A DNA stretch of 64,000 nt from Microbacteriaceae bacterium 3FA27C10 (GTDB lineage: Bacteria > Actinomycetota > Actinomycetes > Actinomycetales > Microbacteriaceae): positions 101,769-165,768 of the forward strand of contig SCNI01000003.1 of assembly GCA_005502775.1 (NCBI GenBank), read 5' to 3'. Made by a program: the position numbers and the translations under genes. The notes under the pieces are model-generated. The model searched no databases, had not been told where the DNA came from, and worked only from the letters and a program-made list of their open reading frames with translations. Below, in pieces: positions 1 to 8,249 of the stretch. Each line of letters begins with the position of its first letter. Position 1 is the first letter of the stretch.

Positions 1-1
1 C

Positions 2-475
2 CGCAGCCGCCTGGACCGTGAGATCACCACCGACCCGCTCACCGGGCTGCTCAACCGCTCCGGCCTCGACGCCCGCATCGACCTGGAGCTCGGCCGGGCG
101 GCACGCACCGCGCAACCCGTGACGGTGGTGATCGTCGACCTGGACGACTTCAAGAAGATCAACGACGAACGAGGACACGCGGCCGGGGATCATCTGCTGG
201 TGGAGTTCGCCGCCTCCTTGCGCGAGCACACCCGGCCGTACGACGTGGTCGCGCGCATCGGCGGTGACGAGTTCCTGCTCGTGCTGCCCGCCACCACCGA
301 CCAGCAGGCCCTCGAACTGATCGACCGGCTGCACGCCTCGACGCCCGAACGCTGGTCGTTCGGCCTCGCCGTGGCGGAGCCGGACGACACCGCCCATTCC
401 ATCCGCGACCGCGCCGACCAGCGTCTCTACGCGCACAAGGCGTCGCGCAAGCAGAACCCCTTCGGCACGTCGTAG
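2..475 (+). CDS. GGDEF-domain protein (diguanylate cyclase), C-terminal part
   Basis: The reading frame is open from base 2, so the gene enters from outside the window and only its last ~157 residues are seen. They form a nearly complete GGDEF domain: the DPLTGLLNR motif at bases ~35-61, a VIVDLDDFKKIND strand with metal-binding Asp, and the RIGGDEF signature loop at bases ~256-276. The family condenses two GTP into cyclic di-GMP, and an intact GGDEF loop suggests an active cyclase. Sensor or membrane domains would lie upstream. The first internal start (GTG at 119) falls inside the domain and is not the true start. Confidence 0.93.
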   Translation, partial: RSRLDREITTDPLTGLLNRSGLDARIDLELGRAARTAQPVTVVIVDLDDFKKINDERGHAAGDHLLVEFAASLREHTRPYDVVARIGGDEFLLVLPATTDQQALELIDRLHASTPERWSFGLAVAEPDDTAHSIRDRADQRLYAHKASRKQNPFGTS

Positions 476-505
476 CAGGGTTGCTCAGCCGCTTCCTTCT
501 CCCGG

Positions 506-832
506 TCAGGCCTGAACGGTGGGGTCGCTATTGGGTGTGGGGCTGTGCTTCTTCCGCGGGGAGCGGTCGATGTAGACCTTGCCCTTGACGAAGACGATCG
601 CGATGAGAGCGGCGAGGATGTAGACGTAGTCGAAGATCGAGCCGATCGCCAGCAGGCCGACGTCGCCCTGGGTGCTGCCGTGGGCGTCGATGCCTCCGGC
701 CGCCAGGAAGGTGACCGGGTCGGTGGCCGCGTGAAGCAGGATCGCCCAGACGATGCGCCCGGTGGCGATCATCGAGAGGCACATCATCGCGCCGAAGCCG
801 AAGGTGTAGACGACGGTGATGAGCACGGTGGC
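506..832 (-). pseudogene. CPBP-family intramembrane protease, C-terminal relic
   Basis: About 108 codons read as a membrane protein resembling the C-terminal third of CPBP (CAAX protease/bacteriocin-processing) proteins. It has a VLITVVYTFGFGAMMCLSM helix, the GRIVWAILLHAATDP segment with the conserved His, then a hydrophobic helix near LAALIAIVFVKG and a basic tail. The N-terminal part with the EExxxR active-site motif is missing. Upstream of about base 832 the frame no longer reads as this family and runs into the opposite-strand oxidoreductase gene. No plausible start with a ribosome site is present, so I call it a 5'-truncated remnant. Confidence 0.6.
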
Positions 833-934
833 TTGCGGATTGCCCGGACAGGATGTTGACGCTGTGCAGCGCACGACGAGGTGATCCTGGGCTTCCGTGA
901 CGCGGAAGGCCCGGAGCGGACGTAGCCTGGAAGC

Positions 935-1912
935 ATGCTCGCTCTCACCCACGCCACCTTCGGCGAAGCCACCGACGTCCTCGAAGTCACCGACCGCCCG
1001 CTCCCGGAGCCCGGCCCCGGCGAGGTGCGCGTGCGCACGGTGCTCTCGCCCATCCACAACCACGACCTGTGGACCATCCGCGGCACCTACGGCTTCAAGC
1101 CCGAGCTGCCGGCCGCATCCGGCACCGAGGCGGTCGGCGTGGTCGATGCGCTCGGCGAGGGCGTGACCTCCTTGCAGCCGGGGCAGCGCGTCGCCACGGG
1201 CGGCACCTTCGGGGTGTGGGCCCAGTACTTCGTGGCCAAGGCAGCAGGGCTCATCCCGGTGCCCGACGGCATCGCCGACGAGACCGCCGCGCAGCTCATC
1301 TCGATGCCCTTCAGCGCGCTCAGCCTGCTCGACACCCTCGACGTCGAGTCGGGCGACTGGATCGTGCAGAACACCGCCAACGGCGCGGTCGGCCGCCTCG
1401 TCGCCCAGTTCGCCGCCCACCGCGGAGTGCGCGTGCTCGGCCTGGTGCGGCGCGACGCCGGGGTCGACGAGCTCGCGGCCATCGGCATCCACGACGTGGT
1501 CTCCACCGAGAAGGACGGCTGGCAGGATGCCGCGGCGGCGGTGCTGGCCGGGGGGAGCCCGAAGGCGGCGGTCGACTCGGTCGGCGGCAGCTCGGCCGCC
1601 GACCTGCTCGGACTGTTGGGGGAGGGAGGCACCCTCTGGTCGTTCGGCGCGATGGGATCGGGCGACCTCCAGATTCCCTCGGGCGCCCTCATCTTCAAGG
1701 ACGTCACGGTGAAGGGCTTCTGGGGCAGCCGCGTGAGCCGCGAGATGGATGCCGCCAAGCGAGGCGCGCTATTCGGCGAGCTGCTCCAGCGCATCGGCTC
1801 GGGCGAGGTCGAACTTCCGGTCGAGGCGGTGTTCTCGTTCGAGGACGCGCAGAAGGCTGCGGCGGCCAGCGCCGTCCCCGGTCGTGTCGGCAAGGTGCTC
1901 CTCCGCTTCTGA
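935..1912 (+). CDS. Zinc-independent quinone oxidoreductase / MDR-superfamily reductase
   Basis: 325 residues, the normal length for medium-chain dehydrogenase/reductases. The N-terminal GroES-like half has PLPEPGPGEVRVRT and the GTEAVGVVDALGEGV motif. The Rossmann half has NTANGAVGRLVAQFAAHRGVRVLGLVRR in place of the AxGGVG loop, as in enoyl-reductase-like members. No structural-zinc Cys cluster is seen. It should reduce quinones, enones or enoyl thioesters with NAD(P)H; the substrate cannot be told. The ATG lies 6 nt after TAGCCT (923-928), a typical leaderless actinobacterial start. Confidence 0.85.
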   Translation: MLALTHATFGEATDVLEVTDRPLPEPGPGEVRVRTVLSPIHNHDLWTIRGTYGFKPELPAASGTEAVGVVDALGEGVTSLQPGQRVATGGTFGVWAQYFVAKAAGLIPVPDGIADETAAQLISMPFSALSLLDTLDVESGDWIVQNTANGAVGRLVAQFAAHRGVRVLGLVRRDAGVDELAAIGIHDVVSTEKDGWQDAAAAVLAGGSPKAAVDSVGGSSAADLLGLLGEGGTLWSFGAMGSGDLQIPSGALIFKDVTVKGFWGSRVSREMDAAKRGALFGELLQRIGSGEVELPVEAVFSFEDAQKAAAASAVPGRVGKVLLRF

Positions 1913-1957
1913 TCCGGAGCGCCGCTCGCCGACCGCACTCGCGCCCGTGACGGACGG

Positions 1958-2659
1958 TCAGCGCCGCCAGCGGTACTCGAACTCGGGGCGCCCGGGCTGA
2001 CCGTAGCGCGGCGAGCGTTCGACGGTTCCCGAGGCGGCGAGGTTCTCGAGGTAACGGCGGGCGGTCACCCGCGAGAGCCGGAGCCCGCTCGCGATCTCAC
2101 TGGCCGAGAGCGCCGCCTCGGTGGCGCGCAGGGCCGCGATGATGCTCGCGCGCGTGTCGGGGGCGAGGCCCTTGTCCAGCACCGGCGTCGATTCCGTGCG
2201 CAGGTTCGCGAACGACTGGTCGACGTCGTCCTGCGTGGTCACGCCCTCGACGTCGCCGAGACCGGAGCGGAAGGCCCGGTAGCCGTTGAGCTTCTCCGCG
2301 AACACGGGGAAGGTGAACGGCTTGATCAGGTATTGCACGATGCCGAGCGACACCGCGGAGCGCACCACGGCGATGTCCCGCACGGCGGTCACCGCGATCA
2401 CGTCCACGTCGATCCCCGCCGATCGGAGATGCCGGCAGAGCTCGATGCCGTGCACGTCGGGCAGATTCATGTCGAGCAGCACGAGGTCGATCCGGCGCGT
2501 GCCCGAGGGGCCGGCGGATTCCTGCAGCAGCCGCACCGCCTGCGTCCCGTTCCCCGCGATCCCGCCCACCTCGAAGCCCTCGAGCCGCGCGAGGTAGGCG
2601 GCATGCGCCTCCGCGGTGATCGGCTCGTCGTCGACCACCAGCACCCGGAGCGGATTCAT
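1958..2659 (-). CDS. CitB/DcuR-type response regulator
   Basis: 233 residues. The N-terminal receiver domain starts LRVLVVDDEPITAEAH, has phospho-acceptor Asp in LVLLDMNLPDVHG and the switch Lys in YLIKPF. The C-terminal winged-helix region (LSASEIASGLRLSRVTARRYLENL) is typical of the CitB/DcuR/MalR class. Its ATG overlaps the stop of the histidine kinase gene (ATGA at 2656-2659), so the two are translated together. The divergent dctA gene suggests it activates C4-dicarboxylate or citrate uptake. This inference from context is strong for the class, but the ligand is unproven. Confidence 0.93.
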   Translation of the reverse strand: MNPLRVLVVDDEPITAEAHAAYLARLEGFEVGGIAGNGTQAVRLLQESAGPSGTRRIDLVLLDMNLPDVHGIELCRHLRSAGIDVDVIAVTAVRDIAVVRSAVSLGIVQYLIKPFTFPVFAEKLNGYRAFRSGLGDVEGVTTQDDVDQSFANLRTESTPVLDKGLAPDTRASIIAALRATEAALSASEIASGLRLSRVTARRYLENLAASGTVERSPRYGQPGRPEFEYRWRR

Positions 2660-4377
2660 CGCCGCGCTCCCGCAGCCGGAAGCGGGAGGACGACCGTGAA
2701 GACGGCTCCCGGTTCGCCGTCGGCCGCATTCGACACCGTGACGGTGCCCCCGAGCCGCCGCACCGACTGGCCCACGAGAGCCAGCCCGATGCCCCGGCCG
2801 GTGTCGCCCGGGTCTTTGGTGCTGTAGCCGCGCTGGAACACCCGCTCCGGGTCGGTGACGCCGGGACCGGTGTCGGAGACGGCGATCACGAGGGTGCCGC
2901 CCTCCCGCCGCACCGAGACCGTGACCCGCGGATGCCCGACCCCGGCCGGGTGGGTCGATGCAGCCGCGCCGACCCCGGTCGCTCTCCCGCCCGCGGTCGC
3001 GCCCCGGCCGCTCGCAGCGGCCCCCACCGGCGACGGCTCGGCCACCGCATCCAGTGCGTTGTCGATCAGGTTGCCGATGACGGTCACGAGCTCGTCGGCC
3101 GCGACCCCGGTCGACCCGAGTTCGGGCGCCACGTCGAGCACGAGCGAGATGCCCCGCTCGCCCGCCTGGGCCGACTTGCCGAGCAGCAGGGCGGCCAGCA
3201 CCGGCTCGTCGACCGCCGCCGACACCACCTGGTCGACCAGATGCTGTCCCAGGTTCAGCTGGTGCGCTGCGAACTCGAGCGCCTGTTCCGGCCTCCCGAG
3301 CTCGATCAGCGCCACGATGGTGTGCAGCCGGTTCGAGAACTCGTGGGTCTGCGAGCGCAACGCGTCGGAGAGCGTGCGCATCGAGCGCAGTTCCCCCGTG
3401 AGCTGCTGCAGCTCGGTGTGGTCGCGCAGAGTCGTCACTGTACCGAGCCGCCGCGCCGGCCCGCTCGACACCGCGGAGACCGCGACCGACTGGTTCACCA
3501 CGAGCACCCGGTCGTCGGTGAGGTACACCTCGTCCACGGCCACGGCACCACTGCCGAGGAGCGCCCGCAGCGGCTCGGCGATCGGCACGGCGTCGACGGC
3601 GAGCGGATGCGCATCCGGAGCTTGTGAGGGCAGCCCCAGCAGCTCGGCGGCCTGGTCGTTGTAGAGCACGAGCCGGCCCTTGGTGTCGACGAGCACCAGC
3701 CCCTCGCGCACCGAGTGCAGAACGCCCTCGTAGTAGGCGAACATGCGGCTCATCGCCTCGGGTCCCCGCCCCCAGGTGACCCGGCGCAGGTAGCGGCTCA
3801 GCAGCCACGACACGAGCGCCCCCACCAGGAGGGTGGCCACGGCTGCGCCGATCACGAGCGGCAGCCGCTGCGCGAGCACGGCCGAGAGGTTGCTCACGGT
3901 GACGCCGGCCGAGACGAGACCGATCACCGTGCCCTGCGCATCCGTCACCGGCACGACCGAGCGCACCGAGGGGCCGAGCGTGCCGGAGTAGGTCTCGGTG
4001 AAGCTCTGCCCGGCGAGAGCGGGGGCGATGGTGCCCTGGAAGGGCTTGCCGATCTGGGTGGGGTCGGGATGCGTGTAGCGCGTGCGATCGGGATTCATGA
4101 TGGTGATGAAGTCGGTCGAGGTGTCGGCCATCAGCGTCAGCGCGTAGGGCTGGAGAGCGGCGCTGGGGTCGGCGGAGGAGAGGGCGTCGACGACGAAGGG
4201 GTTGTCGGCGATGGCGGTGGCGACGGCCATGGTCTTCTGCGCGGCATCCGCGTCGACGTCGGCCTGGGCGTCGGCCCAGAGCCAGGCCACGGCCACTCCG
4301 GTGAGTAACGCGATGAACGACACCTGGAGCGCGAAGAGCCGAGCGGAGATGCTCAGACCTGCGATCCACGCCTTCAT
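2656..4377 (-). CDS. CitA/DcuS-family sensor histidine kinase
   Basis: 573 residues from the ATG at 4377. I chose this start over one 10 codons upstream because GGAGG lies just before it. TM1 is at ~13-33, followed by a periplasmic PDC/Cache sensor (~35-165), TM2 at ~171-194 and a PAS domain (~215-300). The H-box QTHEFSNRLHTI has phospho-acceptor His345, and the ATPase domain has the N-box NLIDNALDAV and a DTGPGV G-box. An Ala/Gly-rich insertion of ~35 residues interrupts the ATPase domain after the N-box. It should sense an extracellular C4-dicarboxylate or citrate and phosphorylate the overlapping regulator. Confidence 0.93.
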   Translation of the reverse strand: MKAWIAGLSISARLFALQVSFIALLTGVAVAWLWADAQADVDADAAQKTMAVATAIADNPFVVDALSSADPSAALQPYALTLMADTSTDFITIMNPDRTRYTHPDPTQIGKPFQGTIAPALAGQSFTETYSGTLGPSVRSVVPVTDAQGTVIGLVSAGVTVSNLSAVLAQRLPLVIGAAVATLLVGALVSWLLSRYLRRVTWGRGPEAMSRMFAYYEGVLHSVREGLVLVDTKGRLVLYNDQAAELLGLPSQAPDAHPLAVDAVPIAEPLRALLGSGAVAVDEVYLTDDRVLVVNQSVAVSAVSSGPARRLGTVTTLRDHTELQQLTGELRSMRTLSDALRSQTHEFSNRLHTIVALIELGRPEQALEFAAHQLNLGQHLVDQVVSAAVDEPVLAALLLGKSAQAGERGISLVLDVAPELGSTGVAADELVTVIGNLIDNALDAVAEPSPVGAAASGRGATAGGRATGVGAAASTHPAGVGHPRVTVSVRREGGTLVIAVSDTGPGVTDPERVFQRGYSTKDPGDTGRGIGLALVGQSVRRLGGTVTVSNAADGEPGAVFTVVLPLPAAGARR

Positions 4378-4560
4378 CGCTGCCTCCTTCGGCGCCGCTG
4401 CCTGCATTCGGTCTGATCACGATAACCCCCGGGCACGGGAGCCCGGTCTGAACAATATGAACACAAGCCCGACCGGATGCCCGGCCTCGCCCATGCTGAT
4501 CACCTCACCAGCAACGAGCCGTCGACGAAGACGAGGCGGCCTTGACCGTTAGGAAGACCC
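4378..4560. promoter_or_regulatory. Divergent regulatory region between kinase and dctA
   Basis: This 183-bp region separates the kinase/regulator operon from dctA. It holds an inverted repeat CCGGGC-acggga-GCCCGG at 4429-4446 and the AT-richest stretch nearby (gaacaatatgaacac, ~4450-4464), an attractive place for response-regulator binding. A weak AGGAAG precedes the dctA ATG. CitB-type regulators usually bind between such divergent genes; the exact site here is inference. Confidence 0.5.
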
Positions 4561-6033
4561 ATGGCAACGACGCACACGGTTCCGCCCACGAAGAGACGCC
4601 GGCTCGACCGCTCCCACTACCTCTACCTCGCCGTGATCGTGGCCGTGGCGGCCGGCATCGCCGTGGGGTTGATCTTCCCCGAGTTCGCCAAGGGGCTGAA
4701 GCCGCTCGGCGACGGGTTCGTGGCGCTCATCAAGATGATGATCGCTCCGATCATCTTCTGCACCATCGCCCTCGGCGTGGGCTCGGTGGCGAAGGCCGCG
4801 ACGGTCGGCAAGGTGGGCGGGCTCGCGCTCGGCTACTTCGTGATCATGTCGACCTTCGCGCTGGGTATCGGCCTCGTGGTGGGTAACCTGATCCACCCCG
4901 GTGAAGGCCTCAACATCGCGTCCACCACCTACGACACCTCGAAGCTGGCGTCGGCGAGCTCCACGGACTTCGTGATGGGCATCATCCCGACCTCGTTCTT
5001 CTCCTCGCTGACCTCGGGCAGCATCCTGCAGGCGCTGTTCGTGGCGCTGCTCGTGGGCTTCGCCCTGCAGCGCATGGGCACGAAGGGCGAGCCGATCCTC
5101 GGGGCCATCCGGCAGCTCCAGGTGCTGGTGTTCCGCATCCTCGCCATGATCATGTGGGTGGCCCCGCTCGGCGCCTTCGGCGCGATCGCCGCCGTGGTGG
5201 GCACCACGGGAGTCGCCGCGCTGGTGGCGCTCGGGGCGCTCATGGTGGCGTTCTACATCACCTGCATCCTGTTCGTGGTGGTCGTGCTCGGCGGCCTGCT
5301 GAAGCTCGTCACGGGCATCAACATCTTCCGGGTCATGAAGTACCTCGGCCGGGAGTACCTGCTGATCGTCTCCACGTCGTCGAGCGAGGTGGCGCTACCG
5401 CGGCTGATCGCCAAGATGGAGCACCTCGGCGTCTCCAAGCCGGTGGTCGGGATCACCGTCCCGACCGGCTACTCCTTCAACCTCGACGGCACGGCGATCT
5501 ACCTCACCATGTCGTCGATCTTCATCGCCAACGCCCTCGGAACCCCGCTGAACATCACCGAGCAGCTCTCGCTGCTGGTGTTCATGATGATCGCGTCCAA
5601 GGGGGCCGCCGGCGTCACCGGCGCCGGGCTGGCGACGCTCGCCGGGGGGCTGCAGGCCCACCGCCCCGACCTCGTGAACGGCGTCGGGCTCATCGTGGGC
5701 ATCGACCGCTTCATGTCGGAGGCGCGAGCGCTCACGAACTTCACCGGCAACGCGGTCGCCACCATCCTCATCGGAACCTGGACGAAGCAGATCGACACCA
5801 CCCAGGTGGGACAGGTGCTCGACGGCACCCTGCCCTTCGACGAGCAGACCATGAGCGCCGACGACCACCTCGGTGCCGACGAGAAGAGCCACCACGCGCG
5901 TGCCCTGGCGGCGCTCGACGAGGAGCACTCGGCGGAGACCGAACGCGGCGGCAGCGGCCCCGAGCGGGTCTCCACCGGCGCGATCGCGAGCATCGTGCAC
6001 GGGCCGGATGCGCCGGTGCCGTCGCGCAAGTAG
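4561..6033 (+). CDS. dctA: C4-dicarboxylate:cation symporter DctA
   Basis: 490 residues with the full DAACS (glutamate/dicarboxylate:cation symporter) signature. There are multiple hydrophobic helices, the Ser-rich STSSSEVALP re-entrant loop (~residues 277-287), the PTGYSFNLDGTAIY motif and the later GLIVGIDRFMSEARALTNF helix with transport Asp/Arg/Asn residues. It imports succinate, fumarate, malate or related acids with protons or sodium. The C-terminal ~60 residues are a charged cytoplasmic tail. The divergent CitA/DcuS-type two-component system is its likely regulator. Confidence 0.93.
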   Translation: MATTHTVPPTKRRRLDRSHYLYLAVIVAVAAGIAVGLIFPEFAKGLKPLGDGFVALIKMMIAPIIFCTIALGVGSVAKAATVGKVGGLALGYFVIMSTFALGIGLVVGNLIHPGEGLNIASTTYDTSKLASASSTDFVMGIIPTSFFSSLTSGSILQALFVALLVGFALQRMGTKGEPILGAIRQLQVLVFRILAMIMWVAPLGAFGAIAAVVGTTGVAALVALGALMVAFYITCILFVVVVLGGLLKLVTGINIFRVMKYLGREYLLIVSTSSSEVALPRLIAKMEHLGVSKPVVGITVPTGYSFNLDGTAIYLTMSSIFIANALGTPLNITEQLSLLVFMMIASKGAAGVTGAGLATLAGGLQAHRPDLVNGVGLIVGIDRFMSEARALTNFTGNAVATILIGTWTKQIDTTQVGQVLDGTLPFDEQTMSADDHLGADEKSHHARALAALDEEHSAETERGGSGPERVSTGAIASIVHGPDAPVPSRK

Positions 6034-6066
6034 GCGGCGCCGGGCGGTCGAGCCGGCTCCTCCCCG

Positions 6067-6440
6067 CGGTCGCGCCTCGTGGTGGCGAGCCGCCTGGCGC
6101 AGCTGCCGGGCCCGATCGACGGGCCGTCACTGAGCGACGACCCCGTCGTGGTGCACGAGTCGGCCGCGCTGTCGGCCTCGCTCGGGCTGACCGGCAAGCT
6201 GTGCCTGAAGCCGGCGCAGGCCGACCCGGTGAACGCGGCGCTGAGCCCGTCGGCCGATGAGCTGGCGTGGGCCTCCGGAGTGATCGCCGATTTCGCGGCT
6301 CGAGGTGGCGTGCTGCGCGACGGCAGCGACCTGCCCCGGCTCGCCCGCGCGCACCCTCGAGCACCAGGCGGCCGCGCTCGGCCTCGCGGCGCCGCGACGG
6401 CCGATCGAGCACGATCGAAGGGTGCGGGAAAAAAGTCGTG
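6067..6440 (+). pseudogene. Citrate-lyase-beta/HpcH-HpaI-type lyase relic
   Basis: The frame from ~6067 reads SRLVVASRLAQLPGPIDGP, then GLTGKLCLKPAQADPVNAALSPSADELAWA, which matches the C-terminal third of CoA-ester lyases (CitE family: GKLCIHP-Q, FSPT-EE--WA). After LPRLARA (near 6350) similarity shifts to another frame (ARTLEHQAAALGLAAPR), so there is a frameshift. The N-terminal two thirds of the TIM barrel and its catalytic Arg/Glu/Asp are absent. It directly follows dctA, which suggests a former organic-acid catabolic gene. Confidence 0.7.
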
Positions 6441-6533
6441 ACGAGTGTGTGACGAATCCGGATCTCGGTGCGTCTTATCTATGACGAACCACAGGAGGCC
6501 CCCAACCGGGGCCCGGATCAAGGAGATGTACTC
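6441..6533 (+). promoter_or_regulatory. Promoter and leader of the Asp23 stress cluster
   Basis: This gap holds a possible -10 (TTATCT near 6474-6479). A small hairpin GGCCCC-(5 nt)-GGGGCC lies at 6497-6513, followed by a strong AAGGAG ribosome site at ~6519-6524 ahead of the ATG at 6534. The hairpin just upstream of the ribosome site could modulate translation of the stress operon; this is inference. Confidence 0.45.
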
Positions 6534-6980
6534 ATGGCGAACACCACTCCCACCAGCACTACGGCCACCCCGGCCGTGTCGACTCCGACGAACGTGCAGA
6601 CCTCGCTCGGCAAGACCGTGATCAACGACTCGGTCGTGGCGAAGGTCGCCGGCATCGCTGCCCGTGAGGCCCGGGGCGTCTACGCCCTCGGCGGCGGAGC
6701 GGCCCGCGCGTTCGGCGCCATCCGCGAAGCCGTCGCCGGCACCGACCAGTCGCAGGGCATCAACGTGGAGGTCGGCGAGACCCAGGTGGCCGTCGACGTC
6801 ACGATCGTCGCCGAGTACCCGCTGTCGCTGCAGGACGTCGCCGACGGCGTGCGCCGTGGCGTCATCGAGGCCGTCGAGACGATCGTGGGCCTCGAGGTCA
6901 CCGAGGTGAACGTCACCGTCAACGACGTGCACCTGCCTTCCGACGACAAGGACGAGGCTGCTGAGGCGCGAGTCCAGTGA
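6534..6980 (+). CDS. Asp23/Gls24-family envelope stress protein
   Basis: 148 residues. The start at 6534 is set by AAGGAG 9-14 nt upstream; an in-frame ATG farther upstream lacks this site. After a Thr/Pro-rich N-terminus, the Asp23 domain (~28-130) shows GKTVINDSVVAKVAGIAAREARGVYALG, VDVTIVAEYPLSLQDVADGVRRGV and the final VTEVNVTVNDVHLP strand. Family members form membrane-anchored stress complexes with AmaP. It is the first of five genes with start/stop overlaps, so co-expression is near certain. Confidence 0.92.
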   Translation: MANTTPTSTTATPAVSTPTNVQTSLGKTVINDSVVAKVAGIAAREARGVYALGGGAARAFGAIREAVAGTDQSQGINVEVGETQVAVDVTIVAEYPLSLQDVADGVRRGVIEAVETIVGLEVTEVNVTVNDVHLPSDDKDEAAEARVQ

Positions 6981-7174
6981 CCGCGTCCGCTACCCGCACC
7001 GGCATCCTGATCGGCGCCGTCCTGGCGCTGACCTGGGTCGTGATCGGCTTCTGGGCCTTCTTCTTCGTGGCGGTCGCCATGGCGATCGGCGCGATCATCG
7101 GCCGCGTCCTCGACGGCAAGCTCGACGTCTCGGCTCTGGTCGGCGCGTTCCGAGGAAAGCGCTCGTCGTCATGA
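6977..7174 (+). CDS. DUF2273-family small membrane protein
   Basis: 65 residues, GTG start overlapping the stop of the Asp23 gene (GTGA). It is almost entirely two hydrophobic helices (ILIGAVLALTWVVIGFW and AFFFVAVAMAIGAIIGRVL) and a short basic tail, the typical form of DUF2273 proteins. These accompany Asp23 genes in Gram-positive bacteria and probably help anchor the complex in the membrane. No catalytic residues. Confidence 0.85.
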   Translation: MTASATRTGILIGAVLALTWVVIGFWAFFFVAVAMAIGAIIGRVLDGKLDVSALVGAFRGKRSSS

Positions 7175-7596
7175 GCTCCGCCGCGACGACCCTTGTCGCG
7201 GCCGGCTCGCCCGTCGGTGCTGATCGGATCGGTGCTGATCGGCTCGGCGCCGACCGTGGGCGCAACCGCGTCACCACCAAGGCCCTGAACCGCATCGTGG
7301 CCGCCGTGACGGCCGACGCCCTCGGCGTCACGGCAGCCCGTGTGGGTGTGGCCCTGGCCGACGAGAAAGGGCTGCTCGTGCTGACGGTCACCACGCCCAT
7401 CCGGGTGGTGTCCCTCAGCCGCGTGCACGACCGCCCCGAGGTGGTCGACCGTGCCGGTGGCTCGATCGTCGACCGGGCCGCCCGGGCGCAGGAGACCATC
7501 CGCGAGCGGGTGAACGCGCTCACCGGCTCGGCCATCGGCCGGGTCACCGTGCGGCTCACCGCCGCAGACATCCAGCAAGAGGAGAGAGTCCGATGA
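7171..7596 (+). CDS. Second Asp23/Gls24-like protein
   Basis: 141 residues, starting in an ATGA overlap with the upstream stop. The core (TTKALNRIVAAVTADALGVTAARVGVALADEKGLLVLTVTTPI...TIRERVNALTGSAIGRVTVRLTAADI) follows the Asp23 fold but is more divergent than the first copy. The N-terminus contains three short GADR(I/L/G) repeats. Probably a partner subunit of the same envelope complex; function inferred from fold and operon. Confidence 0.75.
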   Translation: MSSAATTLVAAGSPVGADRIGADRLGADRGRNRVTTKALNRIVAAVTADALGVTAARVGVALADEKGLLVLTVTTPIRVVSLSRVHDRPEVVDRAGGSIVDRAARAQETIRERVNALTGSAIGRVTVRLTAADIQQEERVR

Positions 7597-8249
7597 GTAC
7601 GACCCTCACCACCCCGGTGGCGGATGCGCACCCCGCGGCATCCGGTGTCCGCGAGCCGGCGGGCGCACCGGACGGGGCCGACGGCCTCTACCGGCGGATC
7701 GCCCGTCGCGAGACGCACTCGCCCCGCTCGCTGCTCGCGATCGTGCTCGCCGTGCTGCTCATCGTGACGCTGGCGTGGCTCGGCACGGAGATCGTGCTCG
7801 CCCTGCTGGGCGCTCCCGCGCTGCTCGTGGCGCCGGCGGACATGTTCACCTCCGCGGTGAACCTGGTCGACGCGCCGGTGGGCGTCGTGGCGGCGGCCGG
7901 CATTGTGGTGGCCCTGATCGGGCTCGTGCTCGTGATCACCGCGATCGCTCCGGGCCGTCGGGCGCGGCACCTGCTGCCGACCGGCCGCACCGTGGTCGTG
8001 GTCGACAACGAGGTGATCGCCTCGGCCCTGGCCCGGCACGCCTCGCTGGCCGGCAACGTCGACCCCGACAACGCCACCGTGTCGGTCACGCACCGCCGTG
8101 CCGACGTGCACCTCACCCCCACCTCGGGCATCCCGGTCGATCAGGCCGCGGTGATCGATCACGTGTCCCGGCAGCTCGACTCGTACCGGCTGACGCCGGC
8201 CGTCACCGCTCGGGTGCGCATCGCGGAGAACGGAAGGATCGGCGCATGA
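7593..8249 (+). CDS. DUF6286-type membrane protein of the Asp23 cluster
   Basis: 218 residues, ATG overlapping the previous stop. It has a cytoplasmic N-terminus of ~45 residues, two hydrophobic helices (SLLAIVLAVLLIVTLAWLGTEIVLALL at ~50-75 and VGVVAAAGIVVALIGLVLVITAI at ~95-118) and a soluble C-terminal domain with Asp23-like alternation (TVSVTHRRADVHLTP). DUF6286 proteins occur in actinobacterial Asp23 clusters. Likely a membrane anchor. Confidence 0.75.
   Translation: MSTTLTTPVADAHPAASGVREPAGAPDGADGLYRRIARRETHSPRSLLAIVLAVLLIVTLAWLGTEIVLALLGAPALLVAPADMFTSAVNLVDAPVGVVAAAGIVVALIGLVLVITAIAPGRRARHLLPTGRTVVVVDNEVIASALARHASLAGNVDPDNATVSVTHRRADVHLTPTSGIPVDQAAVIDHVSRQLDSYRLTPAVTARVRIAENGRIGA

Noticed and set aside
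5154..6260. Long plus-strand frame overlapping dctA
   Set aside because: Arg/His/Pro-rich composition typical of a shifted frame in high-G+C DNA; dctA is unambiguous.
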